DNA from: Novosphingobium sp.
Lineage (GTDB): Bacteria; Pseudomonadota; Alphaproteobacteria; Sphingomonadales; Sphingomonadaceae
Assembly (NCBI RefSeq): GCF_027531025.1
Contig: NZ_JAPZQX010000002.1
Coordinates: 372,001 to 436,000, forward strand
DNA: 64,000 nt
Direction: 5' to 3'
In this document: piece by piece, positions 48,093 to 56,062 of the stretch
How positions within the stretch are numbered: the first letter of the stretch is position 1
Layout of the letters: every line of letters begins with the position of its first letter
Notes under the pieces: model-generated
What the model was told of the DNA's origin: nothing
The model's database searches: none
The model's input: the letters and a program-made list of their open reading frames with translations, nothing else
Translations under genes and position numbers: made by a program

Positions 48093-48142
48093 GGTCTCTC
48101 CAGTGGTTTTGGAGAGGCCGATTTACGCTTCACCCTGCCGAT

Positions 48143-48166
48143 ATGCTTCGATATGGATCGAAGTAT
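48143..48166. promoter_or_regulatory. Palindromic operator overlapping the ArsR start
   Basis: ATGCTTCGAT at 48143-48152 and ATCGAAGTAT at 48157-48166 are inverse copies with one mismatch, separated by ATGG. The site overlaps both candidate start codons of the regulator and is about 50 bases ahead of the NIPSNAP gene, as expected for a repressor controlling itself and the divergent operon. Confidence 0.65.
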
Positions 48167-48857
48167 GAAAGAAGGCCCTGACATTGCCCGGATCGCCAAC
48201 CTGATCGGTGACCCCGCGCGATCGAACATGCTGACCGCGCTGATGTCGGGCAAGGCCCTGACGGCGACCGAACTCGCCAGTGAGGCCGGGATCACCCAGC
48301 AGACTGCCAGCTCGCACCTGCGCAAGCTGCTCGATGGCAATCTGGTGACGACCCGCCAGCAGGGGCGCCACCGCTATTTTGCCCTGGCCGATGAACGCGT
48401 CGCGCGATCGCTCGAAGTGCTGATGGAGCTCGCCCAGACCACCGGCCATTTGCGCACGCGCACCGGCCCGGCCGATATCCGGCTGCGCGAGGCGCGGGTC
48501 TGCTACAACCATCTGGCGGGGCAGATGGCGACGCGGCTGTTCGATCACATGATCAGCCACGGTTACCTGGCGCTGGCACCATCGGGGCTGGCGCTGACCG
48601 AACCAGGCGCAGCATTTGTTGGCGCCTTCGGGATCGATATTGCGGATCTTTCCGCCCGGCGCGGCCACCTGTGCCGCGAGTGCCTCGACTGGAGTGAGCG
48701 GCGCTCGCATCTGGCGGGCAGTCTGGGCCGGGCGATCCTCGCCCGGATCCTCGATCAGGGTTGGGCTAGGCGGGAAGCGAACTCACGCGCGGTCGTGTTC
48801 TCGCCGCGCGGCCGCGCCCAGTTCGAGCGGCTGATCGGCGGCGAGGGCGCCACTTAG
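48165..48857 (+). CDS. ArsR-type winged-helix regulator with C-terminal domain
   Basis: A 230-residue regulator from ATG 48165; an ATG at 48153 would add MDRS. The winged helix is LTATELASEAGITQQTASSHLRKLLDGNLVTTRQQGRHRYFALAD. It is twice the size of a simple ArsR protein; the second half holds Cys residues (CYNHLAG, HLCRECLDWS) that could bind a ligand or metal, as in the family of longer ArsR proteins annotated with NIPSNAP or ABM neighbours. I favour 48165 because GGA lies seven bases upstream. Ends in convergent overlap with the next gene (CTTAG). Confidence 0.88.
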   Translation: MKEGPDIARIANLIGDPARSNMLTALMSGKALTATELASEAGITQQTASSHLRKLLDGNLVTTRQQGRHRYFALADERVARSLEVLMELAQTTGHLRTRTGPADIRLREARVCYNHLAGQMATRLFDHMISHGYLALAPSGLALTEPGAAFVGAFGIDIADLSARRGHLCRECLDWSERRSHLAGSLGRAILARILDQGWARREANSRAVVFSPRGRAQFERLIGGEGAT

Positions 48858-49222
48858 CCATCCTCCAGCAGCAGGACCTCGATCTTCAGCACCATGCGGG
48901 GCTGGGGCAGCATGGCTTGTTCGATGGAGATCAGGCAGGCATCGGCCACCAGTTGGCCGGGCAGGTCGAATTCGTGATCGGGCAGGGCGGCGATCAGGCT
49001 TTCCGCGGCTTCCAGTGCTTCCGCCCCGGTAAAGGCCAGCTCCACGCAATGCTTGGTGCCGGCAAAGGTCGCGCTGGCCCAACTGTGTTCGCTGTGACGC
49101 ACCAGTTCGGCGCGGCCCTGTCCCAGTTCCAGCAAGGTCGCGAGCAGGCTCAGCCAGGGACGACGGCCCTTGCGGACTCCAGGCTGCCTGAGGATGCGAA
49201 GCAGGGCAGGGTCATGCTGCAC
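48854..49222 (-). CDS. Hypothetical protein of the S24-repressor-linked locus
   Basis: A 122-residue cytosolic-looking protein with no recognised family. The first third has basic residues (LRILRQPGVRKGRRPW), the rest alternating strands and helices, and the end is hydrophobic with a short acidic tail (VLKIEVLLLEDG). It overlaps the 62-residue gene upstream by 11 bases and converges on the ArsR gene with the stop codons overlapping. I believe this gene pair is conserved in sphingomonads, but cannot verify it here. Confidence 0.65.
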   Translation of the reverse strand: MQHDPALLRILRQPGVRKGRRPWLSLLATLLELGQGRAELVRHSEHSWASATFAGTKHCVELAFTGAEALEAAESLIAALPDHEFDLPGQLVADACLISIEQAMLPQPRMVLKIEVLLLEDG

Positions 49223-49400
49223 GGCGGGTTCTCCGATAATCGTTCATGAAATGTTCCAACCGCGATTCTGTTTCCGGGCGGGGTGAGCGGCCATTGCGCA
49301 GGTCCTGGACAAAGCGGGGGTCGTGAGTGGCGAGCCGCCCGAACTTGGTCCAGGGCATTCCTGTTTCGTGCAGGAATTGCTCGATCCGGCGTATCAGCAT
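49212..49400 (-). CDS. Small putative DNA-binding protein (62 residues)
   Basis: MLIRRIEQFLHETGMPWTKF is followed by GRLATHDPRFVQDLRNGRSP, a spacing like that of a short helix-turn-helix protein with a basic recognition helix; the tail is basic (NDYRRTRRAA). It overlaps the 122-residue gene by 11 bases and is divergent from the S24 repressor gene. Its size and position suggest a small regulator or antitoxin-like partner, but there is no direct evidence of either. Confidence 0.65.
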   Translation of the reverse strand: MLIRRIEQFLHETGMPWTKFGRLATHDPRFVQDLRNGRSPRPETESRLEHFMNDYRRTRRAA

Positions 49401-49463
49401 GAGAAGGCGTCCTTTTCTGATCGGTGAGTCGGTGCGGGAACAATCCTGCCTTCACGGGTAAAA

Positions 49464-49479
49464 TCCTACTTGTCTAGGA
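49464..49479. promoter_or_regulatory. Short inverted repeat, candidate operator of the S24 repressor
   Basis: TCCTA at 49464-49468 and TAGGA at 49475-49479 are inverse copies with a six-base spacer, 25 bases before the repressor start and 63 bases before the divergent gene pair. A TAAAAT at 49459-49464, like a -10 box, overlaps the left arm. Arms are short. Confidence 0.45.
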
Positions 49480-49504
49480 AAAATACATCGACTAGTACAT
49501 CTTC

Positions 49505-50155
49505 ATGACCATGGCCGACCCGCGCACCCGTTTGCAGCAACTGGCGACCGAGCAAGGCGTCAGCCTGGCCCGGCTTTCGGAACTGATCGGGCGTAACGCC
49601 ACGTACTTGCAGCAATTCATCCGCAAGGGCAGCCCGCGCAAGCTGGAGGAAATGGACCGGCGCAAGCTGGCCCGGTTCCTCGGCGTGGACGAGGCGGAGC
49701 TGGGCGCGCCGGAGGAAAATTCCTCGCAAGTTATCGAGCAGCCAGCGCGCGGTGATTGGGTTGACGTGCCGCGCCTGCCGCTGGGCGCAGCGGCCGGGGC
49801 CGGCGCGCTCGCGTTCGAGGAAATGCCGATCGGAGCCCTGCGCTTTTCGGGACGCTGGCTGCGCGAGCAGGGGCTCGATCCGCGCATGCTCTCGGCGATC
49901 CGGGTCGAGGGCGATTCGATGGAGCCGACCCTGCGCGACGGGGACGAGATCCTGGTCGATCGCACGCCGCGGCCCTTGCGCGATGGCATCCACGTGGTGC
50001 GCAGCGGGGATGCCTTGCTGGTCAAGCGGCTCGACACCGCGCAGCCAGGGCAGATCGTGCTGGTCAGCGATAATGCCGCCTATCGCCCGATCGAACTGCC
50101 GCGCGCGGAAGTGGAGGTGATCGGGCGGGTGGTATGGAAGGGCGGGCGGCTGTGA
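49505..50155 (+). CDS. S24/LexA-like repressor with N-terminal HTH
   Basis: A 216-residue protein. The N-terminal HTH lies at about residues 9-60 (GVSLARLSELIGRNATYLQQFIRKG), and the C-terminal S24 domain has the catalytic Ser138 in VEGDSMEPT and Lys174 in LLVKRL. An Ala-Gly-containing linker (GAAAGAGALAF, about 94-104) is where LexA/CI-type repressors cut themselves. It probably represses itself and the divergent two small genes, and would be relieved by DNA damage or another signal. No prophage genes are near it. Confidence 0.9.
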   Translation: MTMADPRTRLQQLATEQGVSLARLSELIGRNATYLQQFIRKGSPRKLEEMDRRKLARFLGVDEAELGAPEENSSQVIEQPARGDWVDVPRLPLGAAAGAGALAFEEMPIGALRFSGRWLREQGLDPRMLSAIRVEGDSMEPTLRDGDEILVDRTPRPLRDGIHVVRSGDALLVKRLDTAQPGQIVLVSDNAAYRPIELPRAEVEVIGRVVWKGGRL

Positions 50156-50234
50156 TCGCTGGCGCTGAGGCTTGGGTCGGGGTTAAGTGATCATGACCCT
50201 TGCCGCTGCGGGCGCTTGCCGTCATTTAGGCGGC

Positions 50235-50900
50235 ATGACCGAAACCGCCGAACCCCCGATGCGCGTGGGCATCCTGCCCGTCACTCCCTTGCAGCAGAAC
50301 TGCTCGCTGATCTGGTGCACGAAGACGATGAAGGGCGCGTTGGTCGATCCCGGCGGCGATCTCGACAAGCTGAAGGCGGCCGTGGCCAAGGTCGGGGTGA
50401 CGATCGAGAAGCTGCTCGTTACCCACGGGCACCTCGATCACTGCGGGCAGACCGGGATCCTGGCGAAGGAACTGGGCGTGCCGATCGAAGGCCCGCACGA
50501 GGAGGACCGGTTCTGGATCGCTCAGCTGGACGATGACGGCAAGCGCTGGGGCATGCATGCCGAAACCTTCGAGCCGAACCGCTGGCTGCACGATGGCGAC
50601 AAGGTGACGGTGGGTGAGCTGGACCTGGACGTGATCCATTGCCCCGGCCACACGCCCGGCCACGTGGTATTCTTCCACGCCCCCTCGCGCTTTGCGATGG
50701 TTGGCGATGTGCTGTTCCAGGGGTCGATCGGACGGACCGATTTTCCGCGCGGGAATCACCAGCAACTGGTCGATTCGATCACGCAGAAGCTCTGGCCGCT
50801 GGGTGAGGACGTGACCTTTGTTCCCGGCCACGGCCCCACGAGCACTTTCGGTCGCGAACGCAAGACCAATGCCTTCGTCAGCGATTATGTGCTGAGCTAG
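50235..50900 (+). CDS. MBL-fold metallohydrolase, YcbL/glyoxalase II-like
   Basis: A 221-residue metallo-beta-lactamase-fold hydrolase. Metal ligands are visible in THGHLDHCGQ, HCPGHTPGHV, VGDVLFQGSIGRTDFPRG (bridging Asp) and FVPGHGPTS. The family hydrolyses thioesters such as S-lactoylglutathione. It lacks the glyoxalase II C-terminal domain, as YcbL does. The ATG at 50235 gives MTETAEPPMRVGILPVTPLQQN; an in-frame ATG at 50259 is possible. Followed by a strong hairpin. Confidence 0.92.
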   Translation: MTETAEPPMRVGILPVTPLQQNCSLIWCTKTMKGALVDPGGDLDKLKAAVAKVGVTIEKLLVTHGHLDHCGQTGILAKELGVPIEGPHEEDRFWIAQLDDDGKRWGMHAETFEPNRWLHDGDKVTVGELDLDVIHCPGHTPGHVVFFHAPSRFAMVGDVLFQGSIGRTDFPRGNHQQLVDSITQKLWPLGEDVTFVPGHGPTSTFGRERKTNAFVSDYVLS

Positions 50901-50936
50901 CCTGCCGCCCCGGCCAGGCCGGCGCGGCTTCAGGCT
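50899..50936. terminator. Bidirectional hairpin between MBL hydrolase and MAPEG gene
   Basis: AGCCTG at 50899-50904 pairs with CAGGCT at 50931-50936, with further GC-rich inner pairing (GGCC-A-GGCC). It includes the end of one gene and the first base of the convergent gene's stop, and no T-run follows. Confidence 0.55.
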
Positions 50937-51331
50937 TACATGTGGCCGAGTACGACCAGCACGGCAACAATTGCCAGGCCCAGCTGGGCCAGCATGGTGA
51001 TCAGGGTGCCGATCATCCGGCCCTTCGCAAAGCTTGCGCCATCCATGCCGATGCCGTGGCCAACGCGGCCCAGCATGTAGACCGCGCCGACGATCGCGAG
51101 CCATTGCCCGCCCTTGCCGGCCAGTTCGATCCCGGCGATGAGCAGCAGCACCCAGGGGGTGTTCTCCACGAAGTTGAGCTGGGCGCGCATCCGGCGTTCG
51201 AGCAGCTCGTTACCGCCGGTGCCAATGCTGATCCCGGCCTTGCCGCGGACCTGGCCGCAGCGGACCGAAAGCCACAGATTGATGATCGCCGCAGCAGCAG
51301 CCAGCGAAAGCGTAGTGGGTAGCAACATCAT
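50936..51331 (-). CDS. MAPEG family membrane protein
   Basis: A 131-residue four-helix membrane protein of the MAPEG family (eicosanoid and glutathione metabolism in eukaryotes; uncharacterised in bacteria). The glutathione-binding-type Arg/Asn/Glu block is seen in ERRMRAQLNFVENTPWVLLL, and MLGRVGHGIGMDGASFAKGRMIG is the second conserved region. The ATG at 51331 has GGGGAGAGG directly upstream. It is divergent from rpmF. Confidence 0.88.
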   Translation of the reverse strand: MMLLPTTLSLAAAAAIINLWLSVRCGQVRGKAGISIGTGGNELLERRMRAQLNFVENTPWVLLLIAGIELAGKGGQWLAIVGAVYMLGRVGHGIGMDGASFAKGRMIGTLITMLAQLGLAIVAVLVVLGHM

Positions 51332-51370
51332 CCTCTCCCCTGTTGGTTCGCTCAATGGTCAGGACGGCGC

Positions 51371-51398
51371 TTGCAACGCGCGCCAAATTCGCTATAGG
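51371..51398 (+). promoter_or_regulatory. Putative rpmF promoter (TTGCAA-N16-TATAGG)
   Basis: TTGCAA at 51371-51376 and TATAGG at 51393-51398 are 16 bases apart, about 80 bases ahead of rpmF. The surrounding sequence (CTTGCAACGC, CGCTATAGGCGC) closely resembles the candidate atpH promoter. Confidence 0.45.
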
Positions 51399-51479
51399 CG
51401 CGCCTTCGCAGCCGCCAGTCCCTTGGATCCAGCGCGGCAACCCTAGACGACCAGACGATATTCAGGAACAGGTGCCGAA

Positions 51480-51659
51480 ATGGCTGTCCCCAAGAGAAAA
51501 ACGAGCCCGTCCCGCCGGGGCATGCGCCGCAGCCATGATGCGCTGAAGGTTGAAGCATTCCATGAATGCTCGAACTGTGGCGAACTGAAGCGCCCGCACA
51601 ACATCTGCCCGGCTTGCGGGCATTACAACGGCCGCGAAGTCATCGCCGTCGGGCTCTAA
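51480..51659 (+). CDS. rpmF: Ribosomal protein L32
   Basis: A 59-residue protein beginning [20 protein letters not shown], the standard L32 N-terminus, with the zinc-binding Cys of [18 protein letters not shown]. It is followed 24 bases later by plsX, the widely conserved rpmF-plsX-fabH order that ties a ribosomal protein to fatty acid synthesis genes. The ATG at 51480 is unambiguous. Confidence 0.97.
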   Translation: MAVPKRKTSPSRRGMRRSHDALKVEAFHECSNCGELKRPHNICPACGHYNGREVIAVGL

Positions 51660-51683
51660 GCCCATCCAACGGGGGGAACTGCG

Positions 51684-52736
51684 ATGAGCCTGCCGCGTAT
51701 CGCCATCGATGCGATGGGCGGTGACGAAGGCGTGCGTGTGATGGTCGAAGGGGCGGCGCTGGCGCGTCGCCGCCACGACCGTTTCAAGTTTCTGCTGGTC
51801 GGTGACGAAGCGCGGATCAAGGACGCGCTGGAGCACCACCCGAACCTGCGCGCGGCCTCTGAAATCCTGCATTGCGAAGATGTGGTGGCGGGCGATGAAA
51901 AGCCCACCCAGGCCCTGCGCCGTGCCAAGACCACCTCGATGGGCCTGGCGATCAACGCGGTGAAGACCGGGGCCGCCGGTGCCGCGGTCAGCGCCGGCAA
52001 TACCGGTGCGCTGATGGCCATGGCCAAGCTGGCCCTGCGGACCATGCCCGGGATCGACCGTCCGGCGCTGTCTGCCCTGATGCCGACCCTCGGCGAGAAT
52101 GACGTGGTCATGCTCGACCTGGGCGCCAATACCGATTGCGATGCCCGCAACCTGGTGCAGTTCGCGATCATGGGCGCAGCCTATTCGCGGATCATCACTG
52201 GCCGCGATCATCCGCGTGTCCGCCTGCTCAATATCGGTAGCGAGGAAACCAAGGGCACCGAGGCGCTGCGCGATGCGGCCGCCCAGCTCAATTCCCACAC
52301 CGAACTCTCGTTGCGCTTTGACGGCTTTACCGAGGCCGACAAGATCAACCGCGGCGATGTAGACGTGGTGGTGACCGACGGCTTTTCGGGCAATATCGCC
52401 CTCAAGGCGATCGAAGGAACGGCCCGCTTCGTGGCGGATCTGCTGCGCCGCTCGTTCGCTTCGTCGCTGCGCTCGAAGGTCGGCTTCCTGATCTCGCGTC
52501 CGGCGACCGAGCTGCTCAAGCACCATCTCGATCCCAACAACCACAACGGCGCGGTGTTCCTGGGGCTGAACGGCATTGTCGTGAAGAGCCACGGTTCGGC
52601 CTCGGCGCTGGGCGTGGCCAATGCCGTGGCGGTTACCGCGCGGCTGCTCGAAGAAAACCTGACCAGCCGGATCGCCGCCGAACTCGAGCATTTCGGGGCC
52701 GAATCGATCCGCAACAAGGGCAAGACGGCGCAATGA
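51684..52736 (+). CDS. plsX: Phosphate acyltransferase PlsX
   Basis: A 350-residue enzyme making acyl phosphate from acyl-ACP for phospholipid synthesis. The N-terminus [32 protein letters not shown] and [10 protein letters not shown] are typical. It overlaps fabH by four bases (ATGA), consistent with the conserved lipid gene string. Confidence 0.97.
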   Translation: MSLPRIAIDAMGGDEGVRVMVEGAALARRRHDRFKFLLVGDEARIKDALEHHPNLRAASEILHCEDVVAGDEKPTQALRRAKTTSMGLAINAVKTGAAGAAVSAGNTGALMAMAKLALRTMPGIDRPALSALMPTLGENDVVMLDLGANTDCDARNLVQFAIMGAAYSRIITGRDHPRVRLLNIGSEETKGTEALRDAAAQLNSHTELSLRFDGFTEADKINRGDVDVVVTDGFSGNIALKAIEGTARFVADLLRRSFASSLRSKVGFLISRPATELLKHHLDPNNHNGAVFLGLNGIVVKSHGSASALGVANAVAVTARLLEENLTSRIAAELEHFGAESIRNKGKTAQ

Positions 52737-53701
52737 CACTTCGCTCGGTTCTGGTTGGTACGGGTTCGGCCCTGCCGGAACGCGCAGTTTCAAATGCCGA
52801 ACTGGCCGAGCGGGTCGACACCAGCGACGAATGGATCGTCGAGCGGACCGGCATCCGTTCGCGTCACCTGGCCGGTGAGGGGGAAACGACTTCCAGCCTC
52901 GCCACTGCCGCCGCGCGCGCCGCGCTGGCTGCGGCCGGGCTGGAACCGCAGGATATCGGCCTGATCGTGCTGGCCACCTGCACACCCGATCAGACCTTTC
53001 CGGCCAGCGCGACGATCGTCCAGGACCAGCTTGGCTGCCATGGCGGAATCGCCTTCGATGTCGGCGCGGTCTGTTCCGGCTTCCTTTATGCCCTGGGCGT
53101 GGCCGATTCGATGCTGCGCACTGGCGCCGCGAAGCGTGCCTTGGTAATCGGTGCCGAGACGATGAGCCGGATCCTTGACTGGGAGGATCGCACCACCTGC
53201 GTCCTGTTCGGCGACGGGGCCGGGGCCGTGGTGCTCGAAGCGCGCGATGTGGCCGAGGATGGCCCGGGCATTCTGGCCAGCCGGCTGCATGCCGACGGCG
53301 CGCATAACGAACTGCTCTATGTCGATGGCGGGCCTTCCACCACCGGCACGGTCGGCCACATCCGCATGCGGGGCCGCGAGGTGTTCCGCCATGCCGTGGT
53401 CAACCTGGCCGAGGTGCTGGGCGAAGTGCTGGCGGACACCGGCCATACGCCGGACCAGCTCGACTGGGTGGTGCCGCACCAGGCCAATCAGCGCATCCTT
53501 GATGCGACCGCGAAAAAGCTTGGCCTGCCGCCGGAGAAGGTGGTGGTAACGGTCGATCGCCACGCCAACACTTCGGCCGCCTCGGTGCCGCTGGCGCTGG
53601 ACGCCGCGATCCGTGACGGGCGGATCCAGCCGGGTCAGCTGGTCATGCTGGAAGCGATGGGTGGTGGCTTCACCTGGGGCGCGAGCCTGTTTCGGGTCTG
53701 A
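52733..53701 (+). CDS. fabH: Beta-ketoacyl-ACP synthase III
   Basis: A 322-residue condensing enzyme that starts fatty acid synthesis from acetyl-CoA and malonyl-ACP. The catalytic Cys is in [14 protein letters not shown], His in [11 protein letters not shown] and Asn in [15 protein letters not shown]. It is coupled to plsX. The next gene, ihfA, starts after a 110-base gap with its own promoter-like sequence. Confidence 0.97.
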   Translation: MTLRSVLVGTGSALPERAVSNAELAERVDTSDEWIVERTGIRSRHLAGEGETTSSLATAAARAALAAAGLEPQDIGLIVLATCTPDQTFPASATIVQDQLGCHGGIAFDVGAVCSGFLYALGVADSMLRTGAAKRALVIGAETMSRILDWEDRTTCVLFGDGAGAVVLEARDVAEDGPGILASRLHADGAHNELLYVDGGPSTTGTVGHIRMRGREVFRHAVVNLAEVLGEVLADTGHTPDQLDWVVPHQANQRILDATAKKLGLPPEKVVVTVDRHANTSAASVPLALDAAIRDGRIQPGQLVMLEAMGGGFTWGASLFRV

Positions 53702-53767
53702 GCCCGCTTTATTCCAAATCAACCACTTTCAAGGGCTTCGTTGCATTCTTCCGGTAAACGGCTATCG

Positions 53768-53794
53768 TTGACACGGGGTCGAAATAGCTATGTT
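53768..53794 (+). promoter_or_regulatory. Putative ihfA promoter
   Basis: A perfect TTGACA at 53768-53773 is followed 15 bases later by TATGTT at 53789-53794, about 20 bases before the ihfA start. The spacing is short for a standard sigma-70-type promoter; the -35 match is strong, the -10 match moderate. Confidence 0.45.
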
Positions 53795-53812
53795 TCGGGG
53801 AAGGTGGCAAAA

Positions 53813-54109
53813 ATGCGCTCGATGCAAACTTTGACGAGGGCCGATCTGGCCGAAGCAATCAATCGCAAGGTGGGATTGTCCCGTGCGGACTCGCTGGGGA
53901 TGGTGGAAGCCATTCTCGATCACATGGGTAACGCACTGGAAAGTGGCGAGAATGTGAAGATATCCGGGTTTGGCACCTTCCTGCTTCGGGACAAGACGCA
54001 GCGCATTGGCCGCAACCCCAAGACCGGGGTGGAAGTGCCGATCACGCCACGCCGGGTGCTGACATTCCGGGCCAGCCAGATGCTTAAGGACCGGATCGCC
54101 AAAGGGTGA
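53813..54109 (+). CDS. ihfA: Integration host factor subunit alpha
   Basis: A 98-residue HU/IHF-type DNA-bending protein. [46 protein letters not shown] and [12 protein letters not shown] are typical, including the intercalating Pro-containing arm. ATG 53813 and 53822 are both possible; I chose 53813. It overlaps merR by four bases (GTGA), an arrangement conserved in alphaproteobacteria. Confidence 0.95.
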   Translation: MRSMQTLTRADLAEAINRKVGLSRADSLGMVEAILDHMGNALESGENVKISGFGTFLLRDKTQRIGRNPKTGVEVPITPRRVLTFRASQMLKDRIAKG

Positions 54110-54555
54110 CCGGGCCTGACCTCTTCTCGGCCGATTCGCGCCACGCCGGTTTTGCCGACGGGAAGGAAGAGGGTGCGCTGCGCACGATCGGGGAAGTGGC
54201 CAAGGCGCTGGGCATCCGTCAGCATGTCCTGCGCTATTGGGAAGAACAGTTCCCCATGTTGAAGCCGCTCAAACGCAGCGGCGGGCGTCGATACTACCGG
54301 CCGGAAGATGTTGCCCTGGTTGAGGCAATTGACCGGCTGGTTCATCGCGAGGGTTATACCTTGCGCGGCGCGCGCCAGGCCTTGAGCGGAGGCAAGGCGG
54401 CCCGGTCGGCAGCGGCTGCCAAAGTGGCCGAGCAGGCGCCTCTGGCAGCTGAGCCGCAAGCCGGGTCGGCCCCTGTTCCGACCAATGCCTTTGCCCTGCG
54501 TGCGCGGTTGATTGCGCTGCGCACTACACTGGTCAAGGCGCTGCACGACAGCTAA
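54106..54555 (+). CDS. MerR family regulator
   Basis: A 149-residue MerR protein. The HTH and wing are in [41 protein letters not shown], followed by a dimerisation helix. The C-terminal effector region is Ala-rich and short with no Cys ligand. The start is a GTG overlapping ihfA's stop. Regulators of this type next to ihfA are widespread in alphaproteobacteria; the targets are not known here. Confidence 0.9.
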   Translation: MTGPDLFSADSRHAGFADGKEEGALRTIGEVAKALGIRQHVLRYWEEQFPMLKPLKRSGGRRYYRPEDVALVEAIDRLVHREGYTLRGARQALSGGKAARSAAAAKVAEQAPLAAEPQAGSAPVPTNAFALRARLIALRTTLVKALHDS

Positions 54556-54583
54556 TCCCTCGCCCCAGAGAGCGAGGATACCC

Positions 54584-56017
54584 ATGACCCAGACTTACGA
54601 CGCCGACCTGGCGCTGTTCATCAATGGCAGCTGGAAAATCGGGGAGGGGCGCGACCTGTTCCCGGTCGTAGACCCGGCCCGCGGCGAAACCATTGCCGAA
54701 GTGCCACTGGCCAGCCCGGCTGATCTTAACGAGGCGCTCGCCGCCGCCGAGCGCGGCTTTGCCCTGTGGAAGAACACCCCGGCCGAGCAGCGCGCGGCCG
54801 TGCTGACCAAGGCCGCCGCGCTGCTGCGCGAACGGGCCGATGGCATCGCCCGGCTGCTGACCATGGAACAGGGCAAGCCGCTGGCCGAGGCGCGCGGCGA
54901 AGTGATGTCCAGCGCGGGGTTGTTCGATTGGTGCGCGGCCGAAGCCACCCGGATCTATGGCCGGGTGCTGGTGCGCCCCACCGGCCAGCGCGCGCTGGTG
55001 ACGAAGCAACCGGTCGGCCCGGTCGCGGCTTTCAGCCCATGGAACTTCCCGATCTACCTGTTGGCCAAGAAGCTGGGTCCGGCGCTCGCCACGGGCTGTT
55101 CGGTGATTGCCAAGCCGCCGGAGGAAACTCCCGGCTGCACCGGGGCGCTGGTGCGCTGCCTGCTGGATGCGGGCCTGCCGGCCGACGTGGTGCAGCTGGT
55201 CCATGGTGTGCCCGATGCGGTCAGCCGCCACCTGCTGGCCTCACCCGTCATCCGCAAGGTCAGCTTCACCGGCTCGGTCCCGGTCGGCAAGCACCTGATG
55301 CGGCTGGCGGCCGATGGCTTGAAGCGCGTGACGATGGAACTGGGCGGCCATGCCCCGGTCCTGGTGTTCGACGATTGCGACCTCGAAAAGACGCTCGACA
55401 TGGTCGTGCCGCAGAAGTTCCGCAACGCCGGGCAAGTCTGCGTTTCGCCGACGCGGTTCTATGTCCAGCAGGGCATCTATGACCGTTTCGTCGAAGGCTT
55501 TGCCGCGCGCGCGGGAAAGGTCCAGACCGGCCACGGGCTGGATGGCGAAACACAGATGGGGCCCCTGGCCAATGTCCGTCGCCCCGCTGCGATCGAGGCG
55601 CTGGTCGAGGATGCGCGGGCCAAGGGTGCGCGGGTGATGGCGGGGGGCAGCCGCGGCAATGCCGGGTTCTTCTTCCAGCCGACCCTGCTCGCCGATGTTC
55701 CGGACAGCGCTGATATCATGAGCAACGAGCCGTTCGGCCCGGTCGCCGTGGCGGCCCCGTTCACCGATCTGGACGATGCTATCGCCAAGGCCAACCGCCT
55801 GCCCTATGGCCTCGCTGCCTTCACCTTTACCGAGCAGATGCGCCGCGCCAACCTGCTGGGCGATGCGCTGGAAAGCGGGATGGTGGGGATCAACACCTTC
55901 GCCATCTCGGTCCCGGATTCGCCGTTTGGCGGGGTCAAGGACTCGGGCTTTGGCAGCGAAGGCGGGATCGAGGGGATGGAAAGCTACCTCGTCACCAAGG
56001 CGATCCATCAGGCCTAA
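54584..56017 (+). CDS. NAD(P)-dependent aldehyde dehydrogenase, succinate-semialdehyde-dehydrogenase-like
   Basis: A 477-residue aldehyde dehydrogenase. The catalytic Cys is in FRNAGQVCVSPTRFYVQ and Glu in VTMELGGHAPVLVF; FSPWNFPIYLLAKKLGPAL and FTGSVPVGKHLM bind the cofactor. The overall pattern is nearest succinate- or glutarate-semialdehyde dehydrogenases, but the substrate is not proven. The ATG at 54584 is 28 bases behind merR. It ends just before a strong hairpin. Confidence 0.92.
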   Translation: MTQTYDADLALFINGSWKIGEGRDLFPVVDPARGETIAEVPLASPADLNEALAAAERGFALWKNTPAEQRAAVLTKAAALLRERADGIARLLTMEQGKPLAEARGEVMSSAGLFDWCAAEATRIYGRVLVRPTGQRALVTKQPVGPVAAFSPWNFPIYLLAKKLGPALATGCSVIAKPPEETPGCTGALVRCLLDAGLPADVVQLVHGVPDAVSRHLLASPVIRKVSFTGSVPVGKHLMRLAADGLKRVTMELGGHAPVLVFDDCDLEKTLDMVVPQKFRNAGQVCVSPTRFYVQQGIYDRFVEGFAARAGKVQTGHGLDGETQMGPLANVRRPAAIEALVEDARAKGARVMAGGSRGNAGFFFQPTLLADVPDSADIMSNEPFGPVAVAAPFTDLDDAIAKANRLPYGLAAFTFTEQMRRANLLGDALESGMVGINTFAISVPDSPFGGVKDSGFGSEGGIEGMESYLVTKAIHQA

Positions 56018-56024
56018 GCGGCGC

Positions 56025-56049
56025 GGGGGTGCGGGCGAACCGCACCCCC
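56025..56049. terminator. Perfect 10-base-pair hairpin between aldehyde dehydrogenase and amidohydrolase
   Basis: GGGGGTGCGG at 56025-56034 pairs exactly with CCGCACCCCC at 56040-56049 across the loop GCGAA. It lies between two convergent genes; there is no T-run, so it may act by stem stability alone. Confidence 0.65.
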
Positions 56050-56062
56050 GGCCGGTTCATCA

